NCBI GenBank assembly: GCA_900088475.1
Contig: FLMG01000646.1
Span: forward strand, 1 to 17,526
Direction: 5' to 3'
Source of the DNA: Hyphochytrium catenoides
Taxonomy: Eukaryota > Sar > Hyphochytriomycetes > Hyphochytriales > Hyphochytriaceae
Length of the DNA: 17,526 bases
Positions 1-10,900 of this stretch are shown here, one piece after another. How positions within the stretch are numbered: the first letter of the stretch is position 1; each line of letters starts with the position of its first letter. The notes under the pieces were generated by a model. That model was not told where the DNA came from. It did not search any database and saw only the letters and a program-made list of their open reading frames with translations. The position numbers and the translations under genes are program-made.

Positions 1-54
1 TATATATTATATATAGATCATATAATAATGGTATATAATAATGATGGTGGTATG
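1..54. repeat. AT-rich start with an 11-bp direct repeat
   Basis: The window opens with TATATA-type sequence. The 11-mer ATATAATAATG occurs at 20-30 and again at 33-43. This is simple low-complexity sequence and no function is implied. Confidence 0.6.
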
Positions 55-2440
55 GCATCTGCTATCATCTGGGCCCTTCTAACCCTTGGGCTGAGCGGCC
101 CGCCAGGAGGACAGTACTCCCTAACAGTGAAGCTAAGATAGCTTGGTGTCAATTGGACGTTGGGGTTAGGCGCCTGAAGCAGGTTGCTGCGATGAGCATG
201 ATAAGGTGAATAGCTCTGGTTCGCTCAATATCCTCTTTTCCTCCTCACTTTTGATACTACAAATAGAACTAGGAAGGGGTTCTTTCGTTACCGTCGTTCT
301 GGCAAGGTCACGATGCGCGAATTGGGCTCCTAACTAATCAATCGGTTAAGCTGCCGGTGATGCAAGTCGCAATATGATCAGATAGGGTCACTCGTCCGCT
401 CACGGATTGCGCAAAAGTTTTCTTACTGCCCTCTTATCACTGAATAATGAATGGTGGACCGTAACGCAGTTGATCGCAACGGCTAGCTGCATTCTTCCTT
501 GTTGCGTCTTCGATGACAAAATGCTCCCAACAACCCCAGTTGCGCCTGAATACTATTGAGATGAACACATCATTTCGTCTCTTCCTCCGAGGACCCTTCC
601 CATGGTCCTCTTCAGTCCAGTCAGAGACTAGTTCACAGATGAACTACTATTGTGACGTTGCCCCTACTAAGAAACTTGCCTTCGCACTACCAAGGACCCC
701 AGAGCTCCTGCATGATCTTACTAAGATAGCATGCCCCCCCCCCGGCCTTCCTTTGCCATGTGCTTCAGCAGCAGGCAACCTTTTGCTTTACAGCCAGAGT
801 TACAGAGCTGGAAATGGCGTAGGACAGCGACAAGTATTACACCACTCTTCTACATACAGATCCTAGACTGCCCTGTAGAGTTCTCCCTGGGAGAAAATTA
901 GTCCTAGTTCCTGCATCTAATGTTGTCTCACCACAGCGAGCGTTGTGTCTATACGAAAAATCCTTCCGCGCCACTTCACTTCTCCTACTGTCTGGAGCTG
1001 CCGTATGAGCTGCTGACTCCAAGAGCAGCGGACACGCATCTCTAAACAGATATACGCTTCTAGGACAACATAGTCCCATACACGAAGAAGGTGGAAGACC
1101 TCCACATTATAATATTCTGGCTCACAAAAGCCATGGGGCCGATTATTATACGTTTAGGTCACCGCAGTGGCGTATTATTAGACTCTACCGAGTGGCCATT
1201 CCCTCATTCTCTGGGAGAACAAGAACTCAAACCTGCTCATCTAACATCTAGTAGGAAGTAGTGCTACTTATCCTCTAATAGTCCGCAGGAGACAGCTGAA
1301 GAGTAGATGGCAGGGTATCTAATCACCGTTCAGGAGCTAGGACGGATCATCGTCCTTCTAGCCATTATGAGTTATACACACCAGTCGTAGTGCCGGTATT
1401 GGACAAGACAGATCATAGGCTTCCTCTGGAGCTTCGGAGAACGCCGTATTCACATGAAGATCTAATAAGTACGGACACTGAGACTAATCGCATAAAGGCT
1501 GCGCTGAGCAAATAGGCTAACACAGCAGATGGGTAAGAAGTTGACTGAAATGGCGATGCTAGCCTTCCTAGGAGGGCGAGTGGCAAAAGAAGGATTGTAC
1601 TCTCCCTTTATAGATCTACCAAGAGTTTGTAGACCTGGTGAGCAATCGTCCGTCCACTAGTCACTTCTGCTTCCTGCATTATCAGGGCTAACCAAGATAT
1701 CTAACCGCGATGGTACAGCTGCACCGACTCGAGAAAGAGGAGCTCCATATAGAATCCAAGAACTGATGCTGTTGAAAGGCGCAGATGAGCCTCTGGGCCG
1801 TGGTTCATTACTATAGAAAAAGCTACTAATGAAGCTTTACCTTGATTTGTACCTTCACTACGAAGGATGATGGGAACCGTATGGCCTGTTGTAAGTAGTA
1901 ATCGCCACAGCCTTCTGTAGCTAGAACCAATCATCGCGCATATCTTTCTCCCTGGCCAATAGGGAAGAGGGTTGGTCTCTCCCATGAGCTGTCATTGGTT
2001 GAGAAGGGCGGAGGGTATGACCATTGCGCCTTCAGTATCTTCTTAGTTAGGCGACTGCACCCAGACAAAGCTATAAAAAATGTTAGACAAAGTAGAACAA
2101 GGACCAGTCCACAACCTACGGAATATTTCAGAAAAGGATAGTTTCAAGGTATCTCCAGCCTGTAGTATGGGATATGATAGCTTCCGAAAGAAACTCTGTT
2201 TGTTTGCTTTCACCCCCTTTTGAAGTCCAGCTTGGGATCCAAAAGACAAATTTTTGATGACTTGCCAGAGACGATGATGGATCAGTCAGAAGCGGTGGGT
2301 GGTGGCAGGTACAGTGACTCCTTCATCACAGTATTAATATGGGATTCTGATGGGGTGGATGGGACATAGACTGCGACAAGAACCGACAGGAGGGTAACCG
2401 TGACTTTCCCACTGCTCTCTCTCATGACCTTTCTATCGGA
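1..2440. other. Gene-poor region, no supported gene
   Basis: I see no gene that can be defended here. The longest plus-strand frame from an ATG (513-866, 117 codons) has no recognisable domain and no splice context, and the minus-strand frames are under 100 codons. A plus-strand frame from 823 to 1248 is open apart from one stop, but several other frames are equally open there, so chance or a heavily decayed gene or transposon are both possible. No tRNA-like arms, terminal repeats or long inverted repeats were seen by eye. The stretch could be intergenic or carry worn-out mobile element sequence. Confidence 0.5.
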
Positions 2441-2464
2441 AGAGACAGAGGGAGAGAGAGAGAG
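2441..2464 (+). repeat. GA-rich purine tract 1
   Basis: The purine run is broken only by one C at 2446 and becomes pure AG dinucleotides towards 2464. A short CT-rich stretch lies just upstream at about 2411-2422 and could pair with it. It is the first of three purine tracts within 500 bp of the next start codon. Confidence 0.7.
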
Positions 2465-2678
2465 TCAAAACGGGTACATCTGACAAGAGGTGCGCGAGAA
2501 AGAGCCGTACGAGTAACCAAGTCAAACGAAGACAAAGGTCAAAGAGTCCAAAGTCCGAGCGCCTTCTATAGACGAGAGACTCCCCCTGTCTTCTAGTGCG
2601 GCCCTTCCGACCCAATCTCCACCTTTCATGACTGTGGAGACCTGGCAGGCTATAAGCAAAGGTTCCAAGTTAGATACT

Positions 2679-2704
2679 GGAAGAAGGAAGAGAGAAAGAG
2701 AAGA
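2679..2704 (+). repeat. GA-rich purine tract 2
   Basis: This is an uninterrupted 26-nt purine run of GGAAGAA and AGAGAAAG type. It lies about 250 bp upstream of the predicted start codon at 2951. Confidence 0.7.
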
Positions 2705-2753
2705 CAGTGTAGCCTCCTATAGTCCCTAGCGCTGAAGAAAGTCAGCCAACTCT

Positions 2754-2821
2754 GGAAGGGGGAGAGAGAGAGAGAAAGAGAGAGAGAGAGCGAGAAGAGA
2801 GAGAGAAAGAAGAGAAAAAGA
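2754..2821 (+). repeat. 68-nt GA polypurine tract upstream of the giant gene
   Basis: Sixty-seven of 68 bases are purines, with a single C at 2791. Most of the tract is GA dinucleotide repeat, with interspersed AAAG. It lies about 130 bp upstream of the predicted ATG at 2951, so it may sit in the promoter or 5' untranslated region. GA repeats can act as GAGA-type promoter elements or adopt triplex structure, but that role is inference. A plain microsatellite is the simplest reading. Confidence 0.8.
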
Positions 2822-2950
2822 TACCAATAGCGACCCTGCAAATAGCTGTGCGCTTGACTGCCAGGCTGCATTGTGCGGCAGAGATTGAGGGGAGCTTCTT
2901 GATTGAGGCTTTCAGTCTCTTTTTGCTTAACAGATCGTCGCGAGAGAATC

Positions 2951-5900
2951 ATGGACGAAGCGCAACCTGTTGCAGGAAGCAAACTAACCGAAGTGAAAGG
3001 TGTAGAGGATGACGCTATATGTCAAACGACAGAACCGGGCCTGGCCGTTGAGGAAGAAGGGCTGGTCTCTGTTCATTTGTCATTAAGACCTAACGAAAAA
3101 GCTGAGCATCAGCCAGAGCCTGAGGACACTGTGACTGAATCAACTGAGATTGAAGCTGTCATGGAGAATAGTGGACAGGATAACAATAATACCAACTCAA
3201 GCCGCGAAGCTCACGGATCTGACATAGAGAAGGAGATATGTGCTCAAGGTGAGTCGAGCAATACACTCGTTTTCGTCGTCCTTTTACTCACTCAATACCG
3301 CCGTAGAAGCGATAATCAGATCTAGGACAGAAGAGGGCTGCGGAGGTTCCGCGAAAACAGAACCTAGCCCAGCGGATGACCCAGAGATCAGTGCTGATGC
3401 TTCCCTCCATACCTCAGAAGACGGGTCCATTTTGAAAACTGTTCTGGAGCAAATTTCATTGAAGGAACAAGAAGTTACCTTGCAGGCTCTAAAGACACCA
3501 AAGAGAGACCTGCAACCATCGAAGAAGGCTGAAAGTGAGCCAGGTAAGCCAATCCATATCTTAGCTTTGATGGCTTTTTCTGAACCTTCCGGTAGCTTCA
3601 GGGGACAATCAGCAACGCCAACCTGCGGCTTTTGAGGCGTACCGTACCATATCTCAGGAAGCAGAAGTAGAAGTAAAAGAGTGTATAAACGAAGCGGTGA
3701 CTGGAAAGGAGGAGTCATCCATGACCCTTATGGGTAAGGGATCGGCGGAGCCTACAGCACCTTCCCACTGTGGCGGACAGCATATGGTTGGAGCTTTGGG
3801 AGCTAGTGAAGCCGCTGAGCACACCGCTGCTTCTAAAGTTGCGGTTGTCTCTGAAGTAGCGTCAGAGGAACAAGCTTCTGAGGCCTCATGTGGATTTTCT
3901 GTACCCTCTCCCGAACGTGTTGACACCTCTCTAGCAGAGAGCACAGAATTCCCAAATGAAACTGCTGGCAACCACATATCTGACTCTTCTTTGGAGATTG
4001 CTCAATTGGCATTAGAGAATGAAGCAGAAGCAGCTTCCTCCTTAAGCGACAGTAAAGTTAGCACTTGTGCGATCGCAGCAAGTGAAGAAGCAGCTCCAGA
4101 CGCCGAAGCTCTTGGGCCGACTCAAGAAGAGAGTTCTTTATACAACAAGGAAGCAGAGGGAGAGGGGACGGCTATCTCCATAGAGACGGCTTCACTTTCA
4201 CCGGATGGTTTTATCGTAGAAGGAAACGCTTCATTTCCTTCCACGTCGACTCCTGCTTCTGTCGACGAGGATGTGGATTCTCTCAAATCGACCCCGGCTC
4301 CGATAGATGGTACTGGGGAGCCTGAGGCTGCTTTGGGAGAATCCCGTGTTTCCGATAACAAAGATTGGACTCCAGAGGATGAGGAAAGTCCGGTTCTCGT
4401 TGACGATCAGTGTAACTTGACAGAGAACACCGCTATTCTCACTGACGAGACTCCTCCTGCCCCAGGGACAGAACTTGACGGTGCCGTAAAAGAGGACGCT
4501 CTAGCTTGTGGAGAGAAAGCATTTGTTCCGTTGGAGGAAGCCTCTGTTGCCCTAAAGGAGGACCCTGCTGTATCTGATAAAGAGGAGAGTTTCATTGCCG
4601 TAGAGGAAGCTGCAAATTCTCTTGAAGGCTCACCTGTTATCACCACCCAGGTTCATTCTTCCAGGGAAGAGATTTTACTGGGTGGACAGGAGGCACCGAC
4701 GCCAGGGCAAGATGTTCCTTATACGGAAGAGTTCCCTGCTTACACAATCAAGACCTCTGACGTCCCGCCGGAGGCTCCACTTGATACACTTGCTACGGAG
4801 GAGAAGGCACCTGGGGTCTCAGACGAAGCTGGTGTGTCTAAAGAGTATAGTTCCACCGAAAATGCTACGATTGCCGTCGAGGAGGCTAATGCTTCCACAC
4901 ATGTCACAGAGAATGCTACTGCTGCCACGCTCGAGGCTTCTATTGCCTTAGAGGAGGAGGCTCTTCCTGGGGATCATGAATCGGCTAACACGGAGGATTT
5001 ACGTGGTCCCCTCCAGGATGGTACTGCTTGTGCTGAGGAGGCTTCAGTTCCTGTCTTAACCAACGAGGCGTCGGATTCCCTTGAGGAGACCGCCGTCCTG
5101 GGAGAGAATGTTCTACCTTCTGGCGAGGATGAAATACCCGGGCATGGGGACCAAGTTAATGTTCCTCCAACGGAAGATCCTGCCCATGAGAAGGTGTCTT
5201 TGACTTCAACCAACGAAGAAGTGTCCGGGACGCCAGAGGGGAACCCCATTCCCTTAGACGATGCTCCTGCGAGTGGCGAGAAGGTTGACGTTTCCGTTGA
5301 TAGAGCTCTCGTTTCGCAAGAGGAGATCTCTGCTTCTACTCAAAACGCTCCTCTCTCTGAGCTTGATAATTGCGCTTCTCCCGACGAGGGTGCCAGTTCC
5401 AAGGAGGGAGCTCTGGCTTCTGTAGAGAGCAATACCTCTTTCCCGACGGAAGCTTCATCACCAAACGAAGGAGCTTGCTATGTAGCTGAAGCTGCTAGTG
5501 CCTCCGCCACCGACGCACCTAAACCCCTTGTAGATGATCCACGTTTCGACGAGGATGATACTTCCTCCTCTGTGAAGGAAGCTGGCTCCATGGAGGCGGC
5601 GTCGGATGGCCAGGTGGAAATTCCAGCTGTCGTGGAAGATGCTTCTCCGCCCCAAAATGAGGCTTCCAATTACCTCAAGGAGGCACTTGTTCTCGAAGAC
5701 GATAAAGCTGCTGTCCAGAAGGATGAGTCTGTTAGTCTTCTCGAGGACGCTGCGGAATGTGAGCAGAGCGCAATCTCATCGGCTCCGGTGATGGAGGCTC
5801 CTACTCCCGTAGAGGAAGCTTCACAGAAAGCCCTACACGAGGTCACAATTGTTGAGGAAGGCGAATCTGCTTCCAGAGACAAGGCTGATCGCATCCTAGA

Positions 5901-8900
5901 TGAGGTTACTGTTCTAGAAGGTGAAGCATCTATCCCAGTAGAGCAATCTCTGGTCTTCATTGATGGGGCTTCCGCTCCCAGCGTGCTGATTCCACTCCCT
6001 GAAGAAGGACCACCATCCAGTGACGAGACTTCGGACCCCAAAGATGAAGCTTCAGGTACTGTCGAGGAAGCTGCTGGACCCACGGAGGGAGTTCCTGTTT
6101 CTTTGGAGGAGGCGTCAAATCTCATAGAAGAGGCACCTTGTCCAAGTGTGAAGACGGCTGCTTCGTCGAACGAGGCTTTGGAATCCCAAGCGCAAAGTCC
6201 GATAGGCCATGGTTCTCTTGCCACCGAAGCGCCCTCTGGTTGCACTCTCAAGGCTGACTATGCGCGAGACCAGGGCCAGGACCCCGTTGACAATGCCGGT
6301 TCTCTAATGGAAAAGGCAACCACTCTTCTACAGGAGTCTGCCCTTCTTGTTGATTCTCCTATTCTCACCCTGGATGCTGGTATTCCGGTAGATAGGGCTG
6401 CCCCTCCTACTGGGCGGCACGAGGCCTCCCTTAATATGGACAAGGCTGTCCTTCCTTTAGGGGATGCTCCTGTTGCCGTCGAAGGGGCCCTTTCTGTAGA
6501 TAAGGTTTCCCTCCCTCCAGAAGAGGCTCCTGTGAGCGTCGAGAGCGGCCTTGCCCCAGGTGAGGTACTCCTAGAAAAAGCTTCGGCTTTATCCCCTTCT
6601 ATTCATCATGAGGATGCACCTGTTCCCACAGAAGAAGCTTCCACTCTGTTAGAGGAGGCTGGGACTACAGTTGAGGAGGTCCAAGCACCTACGAAGGAAC
6701 CTTTAGAGGCTTCAAAGCTAAACGAGGCTCCAGCGCCACAGAGTGATGACGCGGGAGAGGCTCCTTTGGCTTTTGATCCTGTGGGTGCCGTAGAACAGGT
6801 TCCAGTTCTTGTTGAGGATGCTTCTAAATCCAAGGAAGGTATTACCGCTCCACTGGAGGAAGCTAGCGTTTCTATTGAGGAAGTCTCATTGGTCCCAGAC
6901 GAGGCGCCACGTACCATAGAGAAGGTTGCTTCTGCCCCTGAGACTCCAGTTCAAGCAGTCAAAGCTTCTCCTGTAAGGGAAGAGACCTCTCTCTCTACAA
7001 ACGAAGCGTCCCTCCTCGTAGAGGGATCTGGGCTTCCCGTTGAGGAGGCAAAGGCATCAAGGGACGAGGCTTCGAAGGCTTTACGAGTAGATCATGCACC
7101 GGTTTCTGCAGAGATTACTTCTGCTGACACGGAAGATGGTTCTGTCCCCATTGAGGCGACTTCCGCTTCCACAGAAGGAGAGGCACTCGTTCACAACGGG
7201 AAGGCTTCTTTCCCAAAGAGTCCAGTCCTCACAGAGGAAGCTCCCGTTCTCGAAAAGGAGGCTGCTCTTGCTATAGAGGAAGAATCTCTGCTCGTTGTGG
7301 AGGCTGGGCTTCCTATAGAGACGGCGCCGATAGGTACCGAGGAGGCTTTACCACCGTTAAGCGTAGATGATGCTCCTGCTTCCGGAGTGACTACTTCTAC
7401 GAGCCCGGAAGAAGCTCCTGCATCCATCCGTGAGGATGCGGATTCTCTTGAGCAAGCCCCCGTTGCCGCCGATAATGGTTCTGCTCCTAAAGATGAGGGT
7501 AGCAACTCTACGGAGGAGCCTACACGTCTTGTAAGAGATGCTGGGCTTAACCTAGAATCTATTACTGGACTGACGCCAGAGAAGGCTGCTTCTCTGATTG
7601 AGGCTCCAGCTCTTCTGGAGAATACTTTTGCTTCAGGGGATGAGACACCTACTGCCCTTGAGGAGAGAGCTGTTGCTGCAGTGAGTGAAGACACCCGGCT
7701 TATCATTGAGGGAGCTTCTGCTGGGACAGACCTAGATGAGGACTCAGGCGCCGTAGAGAACAGCGCTTCTGCCGACAAGGGAGAAGCGTTTGCTCCCAGT
7801 CTCGAGGCGGAAGAATCTTGTGCTCTCACGGAAGAGGCCCGGGAGGAGGCTTCCGTTTATACAGAGGAGCTTTCACGTCGCCTAGAGAACACTGGCCTTA
7901 CCGTTGAAAGGAGCGCTTCTCTGCCTGATGCTGGAACTCCGGTACAAGATACTACTACTTTAGAAGAGGAGACTCCTATTTCCTCTGAGGAGGCAGGCAT
8001 TGCTACACAGGAAGTTGCGGTTCTCATGGACAATGCTGCGCCGATGATTGAGCACGCTCCTACAGCGACTGGGGAGGTTGTTTTGAACCTTGATGAGGTT
8101 CCAACCCCAGGAAACAGCTCTTCTGCTGACGCGGAAGAAGCCCAAGCTACGAACCACGAAGCAGGGAACGATAGTACTCCTAAGAATGATGATGCTCTCG
8201 CTGAAGTGGAGGAACCTGGCGTTGCGGTTGAGAAGGTTGACGTTTCCGCTGAGATATCAGTTGCCGGAGAGAATTCGTTGACTCCATCCAAAGGACAGGA
8301 GACTGCTGCTGCTGTTACAGAAGCTTCATTCCTTGCAGCAAGTGCTGACTTTATTGCGGAGGAGCGTCCAGCTCCTGGAGAAAATCCTTCTGCTAAGACG
8401 GAACAAGTAACTTCCTCCACCTTCCAGGCTGCGAGTGTCTTAGAGCAACCGTCAGGTTTTCTTGAGAAACCTTCTGTTCCCAAAGAGGAGGAGGGCAGTC
8501 AGGTGGAGGAGGTTACCGTCATGGAGGAGGCTTCACCTATCCCCAATGAAGCTCCAGTGGCCTTAGAAGGTATTCGTGCTCCAAAGGAGGAGGCGACAAG
8601 TCTCCTCTACCAGGATGCTGTTGCTCCAGAAGAAGCTTCTCCCGTAGCCGAAGGTGTGCCTACCGTTGAGGAGGTTCATGCATCTCCAGTCGACAATTCG
8701 TTCCCAGCTGAGGCTCCAAGTACCGTAGAGAATGCCCCTGCTATCATCGGAGAAGATTTTGTTACGACCTTCGAAGCTGGGGCTGGCGTAGAGCAGGATC
8801 CTTTGCCCTCACCGACTGCTTCTGCTTCCATGAACGATTCTGATTGCTGTGGTGTGGTTACGGAAGAAGCTTCGATCCCTGTAGAGGAGACTAAGTCCAC

Positions 8901-10464
8901 CGTTGGGGAGCCTGCAACCGGGACGGAAAAAGCTTCTTCATCCGCGCAAGAGGGTCCTGCTTGCAGCCTTCATGATGTAAGCGTGCAGGAACAGGAGCAG
9001 GAGCCACTCCTTGGCGAGAATATGCCCGCTGTCAAGGAGGAGGAAGCTCCTGCTCATCTGGTGGACGCTTTGCCTACAGAAGACACCTCAGTTGTCGTCG
9101 GAGAGGACGCTGAGCTCATAGGCAAGGAGGCTAAAGCAGAGGATATTGCAGCAAGAGAGACTTCTGCTTCCACCCTGGAGTCTGTGAAGGCAGTAGAGCA
9201 GGCTCAAGACCCTAATGTAGAAGCTTCCGCAGCTGAGGAGGCTATTGCTCCTGGGAAAGATAGTACGGTGCTTACGAAGGAGCCTTCACTTGTACCAGAG
9301 AAAAATAGTGATATTGCAGCGGAGGATGCTTCGTCAGTTGATGCATCTGCTCTAGTGGTAGATTCCCTTGCTTCGAAGGAGGTCCATAGGCCGTCAGAGA
9401 AGGAGGCTGATGTTGCAACTGTGGAGACGGCTAACACATTCCTTAGTAAAAGTGTGGATCTAGCAGACAACGGTCCTGCGATGTCCAACCAGCAGGCCGA
9501 GGCTGCTTTGGAGCAGGCTCCAACCCTAAGGGATATTCCGCCCCACAATGACGAGGGTGAGAGGTTCCCGAAGGAAGCTTCACTTCCGCTAGAAAAGCCC
9601 CTTTTAAGTCTCGAGAAGCCTGTGGAAAATCCCACGGAAGTTCAGACTCCGGGTGCCGTTGAGGATTTCTCTGCTCCTAACGAAGAAACCCGTGCTGCTA
9701 TGGAGGAAGAAGTCTCTGCTGCCTTGGAAGAGGCTGCTGTTGCTAAAGAGGGAGCGTCTCCTGTGCTCCAGGTAGAGGCTGAACTGCCTCAGCCTGGAGA
9801 CCTAGAGGAGGCTTTACACCTAGGTGAGGCAGCCACCCATGTAGAGACCACGCCAGTTGTCACAGAAGACGCTACTGTTGCTCCTCTTGCGGGCTCTTTC
9901 GCTGCCGCCACCCCTGAGAGCTCGGATGCTAAAGAGGAGACGCCAGTTCTCCTTGACGAGGGCACCAGGAACGAGGTTGAGCATGTTCCAAGTCCCATGG
10001 AAAAGGTCGCAGTTCGTGTAGAGCAGGCCCTCCCTGTCAGCGGCGCCACCACCGGTGCGAGTGAGGAGGCTTCGACTTCCCTCAATGGAAGCAGTCCTCT
10101 GGCCGACGACGAGGTTATGGCGGTACTGTCCCTGGAAGCGACACCTCCTTGCCCGGAGGAGGAACCCACGAATAGGGAGAAGGAGGAAGAGGCACCAGTG
10201 GTTGAACACCCGATCCAGCTGTCAGTAAAGTCCGTCCCCAAACCCAGCACACCGACCGGCAAAGTCGCTCCTGCAGCAGGGGAAGAAATGCAAGAGTCCA
10301 GGGCTGAGGAGATCCTTCACCAGGTTACAAAGGAGATTCAAGATTATGCTGAAGGAAGACTCTCGTCCCCGAAAGGTCGGCGCCATTCCATCACGAGGAG
10401 ATTTTCTTTGACCGCACACAAGGAGAAGAGAAAAGAAGGAGGCTTTCGATGCACTATAATGTAG
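2951..10464 (+). CDS. Giant acidic repetitive protein with C-terminal CaaX box, 3 exons
   Basis: No known family is recognised. My model joins exons 2951-3248, 3331-3543 and 3602-10464, giving 2457 residues ending in TAG. Both donors are strong (CAAG|GTGAGT and CCAG|GTAAGC) and both joins are in phase 1. The ATG is the first in its frame and has A at -3 and G at +4. The N-terminal 200 residues are hydrophilic and non-repetitive. From roughly residue 220 to 2380 the chain is dominated by Glu, Ala, Ser, Pro, Val and Asp in degenerate 7-9 residue units such as EEAS and DEAP, with almost no aromatic residues, so disorder and a very low pI are predicted. The last 80 residues differ: a short amphipathic stretch (EEILHQVTKEIQDYAEG), then a basic tail and CTIM. 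No signal peptide or membrane segment was seen. A prenylated, membrane-tethered polyanionic protein is inferred, with role unknown. Confidence is high for the main exon and moderate for the first two. Confidence 0.85.
3249..3330 (+). other. Intron 1 of the giant acidic gene
   Basis: The donor is GTGAGT. The acceptor that keeps the long frame open is the CAG ending at 3330 (82 nt). A TAG five bases upstream, ending at 3325, is also a plausible acceptor but would shift the frame to an early stop. Confidence 0.65.
3544..3601 (+). other. Intron 2 of the giant acidic gene
   Basis: This 58-nt intron runs from GTAAGC to a TTCAG acceptor. It is phase 1 and joins exon 2 to the 6.9-kb exon 3 in frame. 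Exon 3 is open from 3602, upstream of its first internal ATG at 3697. Confidence 0.75.
3820..10290 (+). repeat. Coding region of degenerate EEAS/EEAP-type units
   Basis: The protein reads as imperfect units of 7 to 9 residues with the pattern E-[EDK]-[AV]-[SP]-x-x-[IVLP]. Exact EEAS occurs at least eleven times, along with many EEAP, DEAP, NEAS and EKA variants. In places the spacing is strictly seven residues for five successive units, for example EEASVSI, EEVSLVP, DEAPRTI, EKVASAP and ETPVQAV (near 6859-6960). DNA-level units are diverged, with mixed GAA/GAG and several Ser codons, so the array is old or under constraint rather than freshly expanded. Boundaries are approximate. Confidence 0.75.
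10375..10464 (+). other. Basic tail with two RRxS sites and CaaX box (end of giant protein)
   Basis: The final 29 residues switch from acidic to basic. RRHS and RRFS place Ser2433 and Ser2439 in protein kinase A-like consensus (R-R-x-S), followed by the basic stretch KEKRK. The chain ends with Cys-Thr-Ile-Met. In known CaaX proteins a terminal Met favours farnesylation, followed by removal of the last three residues and carboxymethylation. A basic cluster beside a prenyl-cysteine is the usual second membrane signal, as in K-Ras type proteins. The motif is seen directly; modification is inferred. Confidence 0.75.
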
Positions 10465-10900
10465 AGCTGGGGGCTCTGCTCTTGATCTTCCTCTTGTAGG
10501 GCTGTTCTTGGATCCTCTCTAGGATCATAGCTTAGCTTTTATAACTTATTCTGTAGTTTAGGTAGCGATGATTGCAGCGACAGCGTCATAGTAGTGGCAG
10601 GTAGACAAGCAGAGAAGAGGTTCTCCGACTCAACGATAGCCGCAGGGTAGTAGTAGCTAGCAAGGGTAGAAGTATTAGGCTCCAGTACATACGATGCATA
10701 ACGATGGTGAAAAATCACATCTCTGACCTGCGTCTCTTCTGCTTCTGGAGTAACGACGGGCCTCCAAGGAGCATATCGCCTTCCTCCACTCGCTGACATG
10801 AACAAGCTTATGAGCTAGTAGATAGCACAAGAGACGTCTGACTCGGACGCTGTTCAAAGAGTCACAGAAATGCTGTATGTTCGACTTCATTCAAGTTCAC
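10465..10900. other. Downstream intergenic stretch
   Basis: No plus-strand gene follows the TAG stop here. Minus-strand frames of 71 and 88 codons overlap each other and have no recognisable domain. No canonical AATAAA was found close to the stop. This is probably the 3' untranslated region and spacer. Confidence 0.45.

Noticed and set aside
513-866. Plus-strand 117-codon frame
   Set aside because: No recognisable domain or flanking splice signals, and its codon use is unlike the two clear genes. It cannot be told from chance.
2650-2982. Minus-strand 110-codon frame with a Ser-Leu repeat
   Set aside because: The run of Ser and Leu is the complement of the GA polypurine tract, so it is a low-complexity artefact.
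3284-3718. Minus-strand 144-codon frame across exons 2 and 3 of the acidic gene
   Set aside because: It overlaps two well-supported exons and an intron on the other strand and looks like a shadow.
4622-4951. Plus-strand 109-codon frame, rich in Arg and Leu, inside the acidic gene
   Set aside because: It is an out-of-frame shadow of the repeat codons; the overlapping acidic frame is far longer and continuous.
4122-10262. Many long minus-strand open frames (up to about 210 codons) opposite the giant acidic gene
   Set aside because: They are rich in Ser and Ala and mirror the Glu-Ala-Ser repeats on the other strand. The biased composition keeps the antisense strand free of stops. None has its own domain or splice structure.
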